Positions 39,473 through 48,852 of a DNA stretch of 64,000 nt are shown piece by piece. Made by a program: the position numbers and the translations under genes. The notes below the pieces were generated by a model that was given only the letters and a program-made list of their open reading frames with translations, ran no database searches and was not told the DNA's origin. The DNA lies in NCBI GenBank assembly GCA_020636895.1, contig JACJWZ010000003.1:124001-188000 (forward strand), written 5' to 3'. Numbering within the stretch: position 1 is the stretch's first letter; each line of letters starts with the position of its first letter. Source of the stretch: Thermoleophilales bacterium. Lineage in GTDB: Bacteria; Actinomycetota; Thermoleophilia; Solirubrobacterales; 70-9.

Positions 39473-42112
39473 ATGGCTGACAGCACTGCACTTGCCGCAT
39501 CCGCGGCCGCCGCGCCTACCGGCGCCGACATCGAGCGCGTTCAGAAGTTCACGCGAGAGCCGATCCTGCTCGAGGGCGAGTCCTACGAGGACCTCGCCGA
39601 GGGCGGCGCGCGCAAGCAGGCCTTCGACTCCGCGCTGGCCGAGATCGAGGAGGGCTTCGAGGAGCCCTCGCCCGAGTGGCGCCGCACCTACTCGCTCCTG
39701 CTCGGCCTCGAGCGCGTCCTCGCCAACGATCCCCCGGAGCTCCGCGACGGCGCTCAACTGAACGAGCACCAGGTCGACGCGCTCTCGGGCACCCTCGCGG
39801 CGATCATCGCCGAGACCGAGGAGCCCGGCTCCAGCAAGGCCGGGCCGCAGAACGGCAACGGGGGGAACGGCGCCGCCGGCGACGTCGAGGACGAGGAGGA
39901 GGCGCTCGCCGAGGACGAGGAGCCCGTTGACTGGGAGGACGACCTGGTCGACGAGGATGACGACGACGAGATCGTCACCGACGCGCCCGATGACCCCGGC
40001 GCGAACCGCCGCTTCTGGTTCGAGCACGCGACCGGCGCCGGCAAGACGGTCGCCGCGGTCGGGTTCGTCGAGGCCTCGCGCACCGGCGGCATCCTCATCC
40101 TCACCCACCGCCGCAACCTCGTCGATCAGTTCATCAGCGAGATCTCCACGCGCGGCTACGCCGACCGGCTGTCGCCGCCGCTGCTGAAGGGCAAGGACCG
40201 CGCCGACGGCCCGGTCACCGTCGAGACCTACCAGTGGTTCGTCCGCAACGCGGGCAAGATCTCCAGCGCCTACTCGATCGTGATCTGCGACGAGGCCCAC
40301 ACCGCGCTCGGCGAGAAGACCAGCGCCTGCATCCGCAACTGGCAGGGGCCCGTCTTCATCGGCATGACCGCGACCGGCGCGCTGATCGCCCGCCACGTGG
40401 CCGACCTCTTCCCGACCCAGACCTCGCGCTTCGACCTCGCGCAAGCCGCCCGGCGCGGCGTGATCGCGCCGCTGCGCTGCATCCGCATCCCACCCGGCCC
40501 CGGCGTCCGCACCCTCGCCAACGTGCCGCTGCGCCGCGGCGAGGTCGATCAGGACTTCGACCAGGAGCAGCTCGCCGAGCTGCTCGACCAGGGCCCCTTC
40601 AACATCGCGATCGCCGACCTCTACCGCTCGCGCTTCAAGCGGGTGCCGGGGATCGTCTACACCGCCGGCGTCAAGCACGCGGTGAACGTCGCCGCGGCGA
40701 TGCGCGACTTCGGGATCAACGCCCGCGCGGTCTCCGGCGAGACTCCGAAGCGCGAGCTCGCCGAGACGCTCGCCGCCTTCGAGCGCGGCGAGGTCGACGT
40801 CCTCTGCAACGCGATGCTGCTCGCCGAGGGCTGGAACTCCCCGCGCGCGACGATCTGCATGCACCTCGCGCCGACCGCGTCCAAGCGGATCTACCAGCAG
40901 CGCGTCGGCCGCGTCACCCGCCGCAACCCGGGCAAGGAGGCGGGGCTCGTCATCGACCTCGTCCACCCCGCGACCCGCAACGACGAGAACATCGTGACCC
41001 TGCACTCGCTGCTCGACCGCGACGTCTATCGCGGCGGCGCGATCGTCGTCGGCCCCGTCCGCCGCGGCCGCGGCCGCCGGGTCCGCGTCGAGAAGCGCGT
41101 CGTGCCGGTCTCCGCCGATCCGGAGCGGCGCATGCAGGTGCTGGAGCGGGAGATGTGGCGGACAGCCGTCGAGCGCCTCGACTACTCCGAGCAGCACGTC
41201 TGGGCGGCACTCGCCGGGGCGCGGGTGCAGCCGAACTCCTGGCGCAAGGCGAAGGCGATGCTGCAGCACGACCAGGCCAAGGAGCTGCGCCGCCGCTTCC
41301 TGCTCACCTGCATCCAGCGCAACCGCTCGACCCAGCTCAAGCTCAAGGCACTCAGCGAGCTCGCCCTGACCAAGGACGCCGACGCCTTCGACGAGGCGAT
41401 CGACATGGTCGGCACCTGGCAGCGCGACCAGCGCCGCGCCGGCGTCAAGGTGCTGCTGCAGGCGCTTGCCGAGAGCCGGATCGGCCGTCGCGATCAGGCC
41501 CAGGCGTGGGTCTGGCGCCTCGCCGAGTTCACCCGTGATTCCCACGAGGAGTACGCCGTCGCGCGCTGGCCGGAGACGAAGCGCCTGCTCGGGCTGTTCG
41601 TCAACTCCTCCGGTCGCGCCCACGGCAAGAACGCCCGCCGCCTCGTGCAGGCCGCGCGCGCACAGGACCGGCGGCTCGCGGTCGCGCTGCTCGCCGCCGC
41701 CGTCGCCCACACGCCCGAGGCCGAGGAGGTGCTGCGCGGCGCCCGGATGCGGATGGCCCGCAAGCCGTCCGCCGTCGCCCGCGAGCTGCTCCGCAACCTG
41801 CCGAAGAGCGGCGGCAAGAAGCGCCGCCGCCGTTCGAAGCGCTCCCGCGAAGGGGAGAACGGGAGCGAGAACGGCAAGCCGTCCAAGAACGGGGCCGACG
41901 CCGAGGTCGATGCGGTCGAGGAGACGGACGGGACCGAGGAGATCGAGGACGGCGAGGAGAAGATCGAGCCGATCGACGATCCGCTCCCCGGGGAGGACGC
42001 CGACGATCTCGACGGCGAGGGAGAGGCTGCGATCGACCCCGACGACATCGAGCCCTCCTCCGCGCCGGTCTCGAAGTCCGACCACGGCAAGCCGGGCGAC
42101 CGCGCGGCGTAG
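39473..42112 (+). CDS. SF2 DEAH-type helicase with acidic insert
   Basis: Large cytoplasmic protein of 879 residues. Helicase motifs are complete: Q-like LNEHQ (96-100), Walker A ATGAGKT (186-192), DEAH (273-276), MTATG (298-302), LLAEGWN and motif VI QQRVGRVTRR (475-484). The order is unusual because about 85 residues separate the Q motif from Walker A, and residues about 130-180 are extremely acidic (DEDDDDE). The C-terminal 350 residues are helical, then basic (KKRRRRSKR), then strongly acidic. It resembles the UvrB/type III restriction helicase group. The partner and substrate are unknown. It starts behind a structured leader with no Shine-Dalgarno. Confidence 0.82.
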   Translation: MADSTALAASAAAAPTGADIERVQKFTREPILLEGESYEDLAEGGARKQAFDSALAEIEEGFEEPSPEWRRTYSLLLGLERVLANDPPELRDGAQLNEHQVDALSGTLAAIIAETEEPGSSKAGPQNGNGGNGAAGDVEDEEEALAEDEEPVDWEDDLVDEDDDDEIVTDAPDDPGANRRFWFEHATGAGKTVAAVGFVEASRTGGILILTHRRNLVDQFISEISTRGYADRLSPPLLKGKDRADGPVTVETYQWFVRNAGKISSAYSIVICDEAHTALGEKTSACIRNWQGPVFIGMTATGALIARHVADLFPTQTSRFDLAQAARRGVIAPLRCIRIPPGPGVRTLANVPLRRGEVDQDFDQEQLAELLDQGPFNIAIADLYRSRFKRVPGIVYTAGVKHAVNVAAAMRDFGINARAVSGETPKRELAETLAAFERGEVDVLCNAMLLAEGWNSPRATICMHLAPTASKRIYQQRVGRVTRRNPGKEAGLVIDLVHPATRNDENIVTLHSLLDRDVYRGGAIVVGPVRRGRGRRVRVEKRVVPVSADPERRMQVLEREMWRTAVERLDYSEQHVWAALAGARVQPNSWRKAKAMLQHDQAKELRRRFLLTCIQRNRSTQLKLKALSELALTKDADAFDEAIDMVGTWQRDQRRAGVKVLLQALAESRIGRRDQAQAWVWRLAEFTRDSHEEYAVARWPETKRLLGLFVNSSGRAHGKNARRLVQAARAQDRRLAVALLAAAVAHTPEAEEVLRGARMRMARKPSAVARELLRNLPKSGGKKRRRRSKRSREGENGSENGKPSKNGADAEVDAVEETDGTEEIEDGEEKIEPIDDPLPGEDADDLDGEGEAAIDPDDIEPSSAPVSKSDHGKPGDRAA

Positions 42113-42152
42113 ACCGCTGGACGAGAGCGCCCCGGTGTCCGGCGAGAACCCG

Positions 42153-42497
42153 ATGCGGGACGCAGGCTGGGGGACGACGCCCGACCGGGACGGCTTCAGC
42201 GAGCGCGACCCGGCGTTCCGCAAGCCGCGCCGCGGCGACGAGCGGATCCCCATCGCCGCACTCGTTCTGGCCATCATCGGGCTCGCCGCCGGGACGATCG
42301 GAGGGCTCCTGAGCTCACCCGGAGACGCCCGCTTCGACCTCACGGTCGGCGGGGGCTTCGCGCGCAGCGGCTTCGCCGTCGCCATCCTCGCCGGTATCTG
42401 GATCGCGTTCGGGAGCAGCCGCCGCGCCCCCGGCGCTCGCCTGATCGGGATGGGCTTCGTGGGCCTCGCGCTCCTGCTGCTGATCGCGTTCGCCTGA
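42153..42497 (+). CDS. Small membrane protein
   Basis: Protein of 114 residues from ATG 42153 (120 from GTG 42135 in the same frame). A polar, charged N-terminus (1-32) is followed by three hydrophobic segments (about 33-53, 70-86 and 95-113). I recognise no family. GGCGAG lies 7 bases before ATG 42153, which decides the start. It follows the helicase by 40 bases and may be co-transcribed with it; its 3' end faces birA. Confidence 0.6.
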   Translation: MRDAGWGTTPDRDGFSERDPAFRKPRRGDERIPIAALVLAIIGLAAGTIGGLLSSPGDARFDLTVGGGFARSGFAVAILAGIWIAFGSSRRAPGARLIGMGFVGLALLLLIAFA

Positions 42498-42574
42498 GCC
42501 GCAGCGGCGAGTCGCAGAAATCGGACCCAGTACGGCCGATATCCGCGGCTCGATGCAAGTGGCGACCGCCCTTG

Positions 42575-43294
42575 TCAGCCGAGCAGCAGGCTGACCTCAC
42601 CGGAGCCGAGCGCGACCGTCTCGCCCGTCGCCGTGCGGACGAGGAGGTTGCCGCGCTCGTCGATCCCGGCCGCGACGCCGGAGCGATCGCCTTCATCCGG
42701 CCCACCCTCCCAGCCGATCTCACGGCCCGCGAGCGCGTCGCGGGCGCGGAACTCGGCGAGCACCCGCTCGGCGGTGGCCTCGACCCACTCGCCGAGCGCG
42801 GCGTCGAGCGCCGGCCGCATGCTCTCGGGGGTGATCCCGCCGCCTAGCGAGATCGCCGGCCAGCGCAGATCGCGCGGGAACTGCTCCGGCTCGGTCGCGA
42901 GGTTGATCCCGATCCCGATCACGGCCCAATCCGGTGGCCGCGCCTCGATCAGGATGCCGCTGAGCTTGCGCTCCTCGACCCAGATGTCGTTGGGCCACTT
43001 GACCCGGCACTGGACGTCGGCCACCGACTCGCAGGCCGCGCACACCGCCAGCGGCACCGCCAGCGGCAGCAGCAGGTGCGAGAGATCGAGTGGCCGCAGG
43101 ATCGCCGAGTAGAGCAGCGCCTCATCGGCGGGCGCGCTCCAAACGCGGTCCCCGCGCCCCCGTCCCGCCGACTGCTCGGAGGCGGTGATCACCGTTCCCG
43201 AGGGAGCGCCCTTCGCTGCCAGCTCCTTGGCGACCGCGTTGGTCGAGCCGACGATCTCGTGATGGTGGTGGGGATCTCCGAAGGAGGCGGGCAC
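42575..43294 (-). CDS. birA: Biotin-[acetyl-CoA carboxylase] ligase
   Basis: Catalytic-only biotin protein ligase of 239 residues; the N-terminal DNA-binding domain of the bifunctional BirA is absent, so it does not act as a repressor. It activates biotin as biotinyl-AMP and attaches it to carboxylases. Motifs: STNAVAKELA, the biotinyl-AMP loop SAGRGRGDRVW (usual form GRGRxGRxW, slightly shifted), and KWPNDIWVEERKLSGILIE with the catalytic lysine. A small C-terminal SH3-like domain ends in GEVSLLLG. GTG 43294 is 6 bases after TAGGTT (complement at 43301-43306). Confidence 0.93.
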   Translation of the reverse strand: MPASFGDPHHHHEIVGSTNAVAKELAAKGAPSGTVITASEQSAGRGRGDRVWSAPADEALLYSAILRPLDLSHLLLPLAVPLAVCAACESVADVQCRVKWPNDIWVEERKLSGILIEARPPDWAVIGIGINLATEPEQFPRDLRWPAISLGGGITPESMRPALDAALGEWVEATAERVLAEFRARDALAGREIGWEGGPDEGDRSGVAAGIDERGNLLVRTATGETVALGSGEVSLLLG

Positions 43295-43300
43295 CGCACG

Positions 43301-43306
43301 AACCTA
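43301..43306 (-). promoter_or_regulatory. Putative -10 hexamer, leaderless start of birA
   Basis: Minus-strand TAGGTT ends 6 bases before GTG 43294; no Shine-Dalgarno is visible. Confidence 0.4.
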
Positions 43307-43368
43307 CCCGCCGTCGCACGCGTCAGCGACAATCGGCGCCAACCGAGACCAAGGAGACCGCCCCGCCG

Positions 43369-43443
43369 ATGTGGCCAGTCATCATCACCGTCGTCGTCAT
43401 CGTCCCGCTGCTCGTCATCGCCTGGATGAAGGTGCGAAGCTGA
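43369..43443 (+). CDS. Single-span membrane microprotein (24 residues)
   Basis: A short reading frame encodes 24 residues beginning MWPVIITVVVIV and ending WMKVRS: one hydrophobic span of about 17 residues followed by a basic end, the classic shape of a small membrane protein. A strong Shine-Dalgarno AAGGAGA (43351-43357) lies 11 bases before ATG 43369. It sits between divergent birA and the ABC exporter genes, 41 bases before the latter. It could regulate the exporter. No family is recognised, and a translated product is inferred only. Confidence 0.5.
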   Translation: MWPVIITVVVIVPLLVIAWMKVRS

Positions 43444-43484
43444 CGGCCACGTGATCGCCTCGGTCCCGGCCGAGCACCCCTTTC

Positions 43485-44225
43485 ATGAGTGAGACGGTGG
43501 ACATCGCGGAGCAGCCGGCGGCGATAACCGTCTCCGGCATCGACGTACGCCGGGGCGAGAGCAACGTCCTGCACTCCGTCTCGCTGGTGGCGCCGGTCGG
43601 AACCGTGACGGGCCTGCTCGGGCCGAGCGGCTGCGGCAAGTCGACGCTGATGCGCGCGATCGTCGGCGTCCAGGACCATGTGGAGGGACGGATCGAAGTC
43701 CTCGGGAAGCCGGCCGGATCCGCGTCGCTGCGCTCCCTCGTCGGCTACGTCACGCAGGCTCCCTCCGTGTACGCCGACCTCAGCGTCTCCGAGAACTTGC
43801 GCTACTTCGCGAAGATCGCGCGCGCCGGGAGGGACCGCATCGCCGAGGTCATCGACACCGTCGGCCTCCACGGCTTCGAGGATCGGGTGACCGGTTCGCT
43901 GTCGGGGGGGCAACGCTCGCGGGTGTCGTTGGCATCGGCCCTCCTCGGCAGCCCCGAGGTCCTCGTCCTCGACGAGCCGACGGTCGGCCTCGACCCGGTC
44001 ATCCGCGCCGAGCTCTGGCGCACCTTCCATGCGCTCGCCGACTCCGGGACGACCCTGCTCGTCTCCAGCCACGTCATGGACGAGGCCGGCGAATGCGACC
44101 GGCTGCTGCTGATGCGCGAGGGGCGGATGCTGCGGGATACGACACCAGCCGCGCTGCGCGAGGAGAGCGGTGAGGAGGACCTGCAGAAGGCTTTCCTCGC
44201 CGTGATCGAGTCGGAGGGAAGTTGA
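43485..44225 (+). CDS. ABC-2 type exporter, ATP-binding subunit
   Basis: ATPase of 246 residues with Walker A GPSGCGKST, Q-loop in YVTQAPSVYADL, signature SGSLSGGQRSRVS, Walker B VLVLDEPTVGLDP and the H-loop SSHVMDEA. It powers the permease encoded next, whose TTG start overlaps its stop (TTGA). The C-terminal segment (LQKAFLAVIE) is typical of drug or antibiotic export ATPases (DrrA/NatA/YadG type). Substrate unknown. Confidence 0.93.
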   Translation: MSETVDIAEQPAAITVSGIDVRRGESNVLHSVSLVAPVGTVTGLLGPSGCGKSTLMRAIVGVQDHVEGRIEVLGKPAGSASLRSLVGYVTQAPSVYADLSVSENLRYFAKIARAGRDRIAEVIDTVGLHGFEDRVTGSLSGGQRSRVSLASALLGSPEVLVLDEPTVGLDPVIRAELWRTFHALADSGTTLLVSSHVMDEAGECDRLLLMREGRMLRDTTPAALREESGEEDLQKAFLAVIESEGS

Positions 44226-44959
44226 CGCCGAGCGCCACCCTCGCGACCGCCCGCCGGGTGCTCTGGCAGATCAGGCGCGACCCGCGGACGATCGCGCTCC
44301 TGCTCGTCGTCCCGGCGGCGCTGCTCACCCTCCTCTACTTCGCCTTCGACGGCCAGCAGCAGGTCTTCCAGGGAATCGGGGCGCCGCTCTGCGGACTCTT
44401 CCCCTTCATCATCATGTTCCTGATCACCTCGATCGCGATGCTGCGCGAGCGCACCACCGGAACGCTCGAGCGGCTGATGACGCTGCCGATCGGCAAGGCC
44501 GACATCCTCTTCGGCTACGGGATCGCGTTCGGCCTGCTCGCGGCCCTGCAGGCGATCGTCGTCTGCGGGGTCGGGTTCTTCGCCCTCGGCCTCGACGCCG
44601 CCCACGGCGCCTGGCTCGTAGCCCTGCTCGCGATCGGCAACGCGGTGCTCGGGATGGCGCTCGGACTGCTCGCCAGCGCCTTCGCGCAGACCGAGTTCCA
44701 GGCGGTCCAGTTCATGCCCGCGTTCATCCTGCCCCAGTTGCTGCTCTGCGGTCTGTTCGTCCCCCGCGACGACATGGCGAGCCTGCTTGACACGGTCTCC
44801 TACCTGATGCCGCTGACCTACGCATACGACGCGCTCGCCCGCGTCACCAGCCCCGCGCCGCTCGGGAGCGACTTCACGATCGACGTCCTCGCCGTGATCG
44901 GCATCACCATCGCGGCGCTCGCGCTGGGAGCGGTGACCCTGCGGCGGCGGACTCCCTAG
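44222..44959 (+). CDS. ABC-2 type exporter, permease subunit
   Basis: Membrane subunit of 245 residues with six predicted spans. Start TTG 44222 overlaps the ATPase stop by four bases, so the two are translationally coupled. The ABC-2 family pattern is clear: LRERTTGTLERLMTLPIGKADILFGY after the second span, and LLCGLFVPRDDMASLLDTVSYLMPLTYAYDAL near the end. DrrB- or YadH-like exporter half. Its substrate is unknown. Confidence 0.92.
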   Translation: MTPSATLATARRVLWQIRRDPRTIALLLVVPAALLTLLYFAFDGQQQVFQGIGAPLCGLFPFIIMFLITSIAMLRERTTGTLERLMTLPIGKADILFGYGIAFGLLAALQAIVVCGVGFFALGLDAAHGAWLVALLAIGNAVLGMALGLLASAFAQTEFQAVQFMPAFILPQLLLCGLFVPRDDMASLLDTVSYLMPLTYAYDALARVTSPAPLGSDFTIDVLAVIGITIAALALGAVTLRRRTP

Positions 44960-44975
44960 GCGGACCGAGTCGAGC

Positions 44976-45797
44976 TCAGGGCGCCGGCTCGAGCTCGACG
45001 ACGTCGCCGACGCGGACGTCCAGGACCTCGCTGGCGTCGCCGCGGTTGACGGCCAGCGCCATGCTCCCCGAGGAGTCCTCGTAGAGGAGGAAGGACCCGT
45101 CGGAGACGTCACCGAACGTCCGGCCTCGCGCGGCCGTTCGGCGGCGACTGCGGGAGCCGACCGAGACCCGCGCTGCTCCGGCGAGGGGGTGCCCGGAGAT
45201 GTGCTCGGCCGTCAGGTCGAGCGAGACGTTGCCGAAGCCGTCGATCCGGATCGCGTGCGCGAAGGCGCGGTTCTGCTGGATCTCCGGCAGCGAGAGCGGC
45301 GTCCGCTCCAGCGAGCCGGGATCGACCGGTTCTCCCGCGTCGGCGAGGCTCGCGCCCAGCGCCAGGTGGGCGGCGACGGGGGCGAACAGATCGCGCCCGT
45401 GGAAGGTCGCCGATGCGCGCTCGAGCGCGAACCGCGAGGCGCTGATGTCGACGACCTCCGCCGGGCCGCCGAGCGCGTCGAGGGCGGGGGGCAGCAGCCC
45501 GTTGTCGGGGGCGACGAACAGGTGGCCGCTCTCGGCGGGGCGTACCGCGAGCGCGCGCCGGTGGCCCCCGACGCCCGGGTCGACGACGGCGAGATGGACC
45601 GCATCGGGCGAGTAGGGGACGGTCTCGGCGAGGACCGCGCCCGCTTCGCGGACGTCGTGACGGGGGATCCCGTGGGTGATGTCGATGACCCGCACGTCGG
45701 GCGCGATCCGGGCGATCACGGCCCGGCAGACGCCCGCGAAGTCGTCGGCGACCCCATAGTCGGTGAGGAAGGTGATGGGCATGCCTCTGTCGCTCAT
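44976..45797 (-). CDS. SAM hydroxide adenosyltransferase (DUF62 family)
   Basis: Enzyme of 273 residues (ATG 45797; ATG 45782 five codons later is equally plausible). The family uses water or halide to split S-adenosylmethionine to adenosine or halo-adenosine and methionine. Motifs: FLTDYGVADDFAGVC (Asp for ribose binding), THGIPRHDVREAGAVL, VVDPGVGGHRRALAV and APDNGLL. The chlorinase-specific and fluorinase-specific loops are not apparent, so I favour the hydrolase. Its physiological role is not established. It is convergent with the ABC permease and divergent from the patatin gene. Confidence 0.88.
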   Translation of the reverse strand: MSDRGMPITFLTDYGVADDFAGVCRAVIARIAPDVRVIDITHGIPRHDVREAGAVLAETVPYSPDAVHLAVVDPGVGGHRRALAVRPAESGHLFVAPDNGLLPPALDALGGPAEVVDISASRFALERASATFHGRDLFAPVAAHLALGASLADAGEPVDPGSLERTPLSLPEIQQNRAFAHAIRIDGFGNVSLDLTAEHISGHPLAGAARVSVGSRSRRRTAARGRTFGDVSDGSFLLYEDSSGSMALAVNRGDASEVLDVRVGDVVELEPAP

Positions 45798-45855
45798 CTC
45801 GCGGTGATCGACTGTAGAGGCTCGCGGTGATCGGCCCGGACGCGGCGGCGGGTCG

Positions 45856-47247
45856 ATGAGCGTGGAACTAGGACCTGCGGATAAGGCCGGGGCGCCGAGC
45901 GCGCGCGATGCTCCCGAGACCATGGTGAATCCGAGAGGAGACGGCCCGGGACCCCCGCGCGTGGCGGTCGTGCTGCCGGGAGGCGGCGCCCGGGGCGCGT
46001 ATGAGGCCGGCGCGCTCTCGGTGCTGCTCCCGAAGCTGGAGGAGCACGGGCAGAGCGTCTCCATCTACTGCGGCACGAGCGTCGGCGCCATCAACGGCGC
46101 GATGCTGGCGTCGACGGCTCACCTAGGTGGAACCGGGCAGGCGGAGGCGCTGGTCGAGCGCTGGCGCGGGATCTCCAAGGGCGAGGTGATCGGCCGCCTC
46201 CTCAGCCCCGACCTGCTCGTCGGGATCGGCAGCCTCGCCGGCGAGGCCGTAGGCGTTCCCGGGATGCGCTTCCGGGGCCTGATCGACCCGAAGCCGCTGC
46301 GGCGCAACCTCGACTCCTGGATCGACTGGGACCAGCTGCACGCCAACGTCGCCACCGATCACGTGCGAGCCGTGTGCGCCATCGCCACGTCGCTGAGCAA
46401 GGGGCAGCCGGTCGGCTTCGTCGAGACGGCGGGCAAGGGGCGCGTCGAGCAGGGAGCGGAGGAGATCCACTACGCGCCGGTGGAGCTCGAGCCGGTCCAC
46501 GTACGGGCCTCGGCGGCGATCCCCGGGATCTTCCCGCCGGTCGAGGTGCCCGGCCGCGGCCGCGCCGCTGGTCACTTCGTCGACGGAGCGACCCGTCTCA
46601 ACGCTCCGATCCGGCCCGCCATCGACCTCGGCGCCGAGCGCATCATCGTGATCAGCTTCGAGCCGCTCGTCAGCGGTGCTCCGGGCAGGGTCGGCTCCCG
46701 CAAGCCGGGCTTCGCCGACGTCGCCGCGAACGTGCTCGACGGGCTCATGGCCGACCAGATCGTCGCCGACGTCGGGCGCCTCGTCGCGGTCAACTCCTTC
46801 TTCGCCGAGGACATCGAGCGCAGCTCGGGTGCCGCGCGCGCCTACCGCCGCGCCCGCGGGCGACGGCCCTGGCGCAAGATCCCCTACGCGCTCGTCGCTC
46901 CACGCGAGCGCCGCCACCTCGCGCGGCTTGCAGAGCGCGTGCTGAAGGAGCGCTACGGAGGCCTACGCGCGCTGCGCGACCTCGACGTCGCGCTGATGGC
47001 GCGGGCGATGGGCGGCGGGCCGAGCCGCGGTGAGCTCCTCACCTTCCTCTTCTTCGATGAGCAGTTCATCGCGGCGCTGATCGACGCCGGCCGCCGCGAC
47101 GCGCGCCGCTGGATCAGCCGCCACCCGCACTTCTGGTGCTCGGACTCCGCCCACGACTTCGGCCTCGGATCCGACCCCGACCCGAGCGACATCGAGGTCG
47201 CGCAGCTCGCCGAGTGGCGTTCGATGCGCAGCGGCTCACGCCGCTAG
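45856..47247 (+). CDS. Patatin-like phospholipase
   Basis: Lipid acyl hydrolase of 463 residues. The oxyanion loop is PGGGARGAYEAG, the nucleophile elbow GTSVG (Ser75) and the catalytic aspartate DGATRLN (Asp243), the Ser-Asp dyad of the patatin family. There is no signal peptide; such proteins in bacteria may act inside the cell or be exported by other systems. The last 200 residues (about 265-463) are a longer helical, Arg-rich extension. Substrate unknown. It follows the divergent DUF62 gene with no clear Shine-Dalgarno. Confidence 0.9.
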   Translation: MSVELGPADKAGAPSARDAPETMVNPRGDGPGPPRVAVVLPGGGARGAYEAGALSVLLPKLEEHGQSVSIYCGTSVGAINGAMLASTAHLGGTGQAEALVERWRGISKGEVIGRLLSPDLLVGIGSLAGEAVGVPGMRFRGLIDPKPLRRNLDSWIDWDQLHANVATDHVRAVCAIATSLSKGQPVGFVETAGKGRVEQGAEEIHYAPVELEPVHVRASAAIPGIFPPVEVPGRGRAAGHFVDGATRLNAPIRPAIDLGAERIIVISFEPLVSGAPGRVGSRKPGFADVAANVLDGLMADQIVADVGRLVAVNSFFAEDIERSSGAARAYRRARGRRPWRKIPYALVAPRERRHLARLAERVLKERYGGLRALRDLDVALMARAMGGGPSRGELLTFLFFDEQFIAALIDAGRRDARRWISRHPHFWCSDSAHDFGLGSDPDPSDIEVAQLAEWRSMRSGSRR

Positions 47248-47298
47248 GCGCGGGATCGGCTCGACGGGTCGCGACGCCGGCCTGAGCGGAGGTGGGGC

Positions 47299-48852
47299 TC
47301 AGCGCGACGCGGCGTCGGAGAGAAGCGCCTCGAGCAGCCCGTCCGGATCGTGGCGGGAGGCCTCGACGTCAGCCGGATGGCCGAGCTCGCTCAGCGTCGA
47401 GCTCGTGACCGGTCCGATCGAGACGAGGCGCGCCGCGGGCGGCCATTCCCCTGCGACCGTCTCGTCGAAGTAGCGGGCGGTCGACGAGGAGGTGAAGGTG
47501 ACGTAGTCCGCGTCGCGCGCCCGGGCAACGGCCTCCTCGGCGGCGTCGCCCCGGACCGTCTCGTACAGCGGCACGACATCGACCTGAGCGCCGCGCTCGG
47601 CGAGCGCCTCCGGGAGCACGTCGCGAGCCTCGGCGGCGCGGGCGACCAGGACGGGACGGCCCTCGACGTCCACCTCCCGCAGTGATTCGACCAGCGACTC
47701 GGCGATCGAGCGCGGCGGGACGATGTCGGCGATGACGCCGCGGGCCCGGAGTGCGCGCGCGGTGCCGGGACCGATCGCGGCGACGGTGGCGTTGGCGAGC
47801 GCCCGCGCGTCGAATCCGCGCTCCGCCATCGCCTCGAAGAGGAGGTCGACGCCGTTGGGGCTCGTCAGGCAGACGAGCGCGTAGGCGTGCAGGCCTTCGA
47901 CCATCGCGGCGACCTCGGCGCTGTCGATGCGCGGCTCGACCCGGATCGCCGGCAGCTCGACGACCTCGGCGCCGAGGGCGCGCAGGGTCGATGCCAGTCC
48001 GCTCGCCTGGGCGCGGGCGCGGGTGACGACGACGGTGCGGCCGTGGAGCGGGCGGCGCTCGAGCCACCCGATCGCCTCGCGCCGGGCCGCGACCGGGCCG
48101 AAGAGGAGGATCGCGGGCGCGCCGATCCCCGCCTCGGCGACGGCGCCGGGAAGCGCCTCGGTGGTGGCGACGACGGTGCGCTGCCCGGGATGGGTTCCGC
48201 GCTCGATCGCGGCCGCCGGGTCGGAGGGGGCGCGGCCCGCGGCGATAAGGCGCTCGGAGATCCGCGGCAGGTTCTTGACGCCCATGTAGAGGACCAGCGT
48301 CCCGGGGAAGGCGGCGAGCGCCGGCCAGTCGATCGCCGACTCCTCCTTGTCGGGGTCCTCGTGCCCGGTCACGAAGGCGACGGCGCTGGCATCGTCGCGG
48401 TGGGTGACGGGGATGCCCGCGTAGGCGGGGGCGGCGATCCCGGCGGTCACCCCGGGGACGACCTCGAACTCGACGCCCGCCTCGCGCAGCGTCTCCGCCT
48501 CCTCGCCGCCGCGGCCGAAGACGAAGGGGTCGCCGCCCTTGAGCCGCACCACCGAGCGCCCCTCACGCGCGATCCGCACGAGCTCAACCTCGGTGTCGGC
48601 CTGCTCCATCGCGACCCTGCCGGGCGCCTTGCCGACGTAGATCAGCTCGGCGTCGGCGCGGGCGCCCGCGAGCGCGCCCGCGGGGATCAGGCGATCGTGG
48701 AGGATCGCGTCCGCGGTGGCGATCAGCTCCAGCGACCGCGCGGTCATCAGACCCGGGTCGCCCGGGCCCGCGCCGACCAGGTAGACGACGCCGGGACGGG
48801 CGCCCCCGCCGGACTCGGTCTGAGGCGCGTCGGTGGATCGGGGCGGGCTCAC
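47299..48852 (-). CDS. cobA/hemD: Uroporphyrinogen-III C-methyltransferase / uroporphyrinogen-III synthase fusion
   Basis: Fusion of 517 residues. The N-terminal methyltransferase (about 20-262) makes precorrin-2 for sirohaem and cobalamin, with VYLVGAGPGDPGLMT, VRLKGGDPFVFGRGGEE and VVPGVTAGIAAPAYAGIPVTHR. The C-terminal HemD (about 270-517) closes the ring of uroporphyrinogen III, with VVVTRARAQ, YALVCLTSPNGVDLLFEA, AAIGPGTARAL and VTFTSSSTARYF. GTG 48852 overlaps the hemC stop (GTGA); a GTG three codons earlier is possible. Last gene of the ccm-hem operon. Confidence 0.94.
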   Translation of the reverse strand: MSPPRSTDAPQTESGGGARPGVVYLVGAGPGDPGLMTARSLELIATADAILHDRLIPAGALAGARADAELIYVGKAPGRVAMEQADTEVELVRIAREGRSVVRLKGGDPFVFGRGGEEAETLREAGVEFEVVPGVTAGIAAPAYAGIPVTHRDDASAVAFVTGHEDPDKEESAIDWPALAAFPGTLVLYMGVKNLPRISERLIAAGRAPSDPAAAIERGTHPGQRTVVATTEALPGAVAEAGIGAPAILLFGPVAARREAIGWLERRPLHGRTVVVTRARAQASGLASTLRALGAEVVELPAIRVEPRIDSAEVAAMVEGLHAYALVCLTSPNGVDLLFEAMAERGFDARALANATVAAIGPGTARALRARGVIADIVPPRSIAESLVESLREVDVEGRPVLVARAAEARDVLPEALAERGAQVDVVPLYETVRGDAAEEAVARARDADYVTFTSSSTARYFDETVAGEWPPAARLVSIGPVTSSTLSELGHPADVEASRHDPDGLLEALLSDAASR

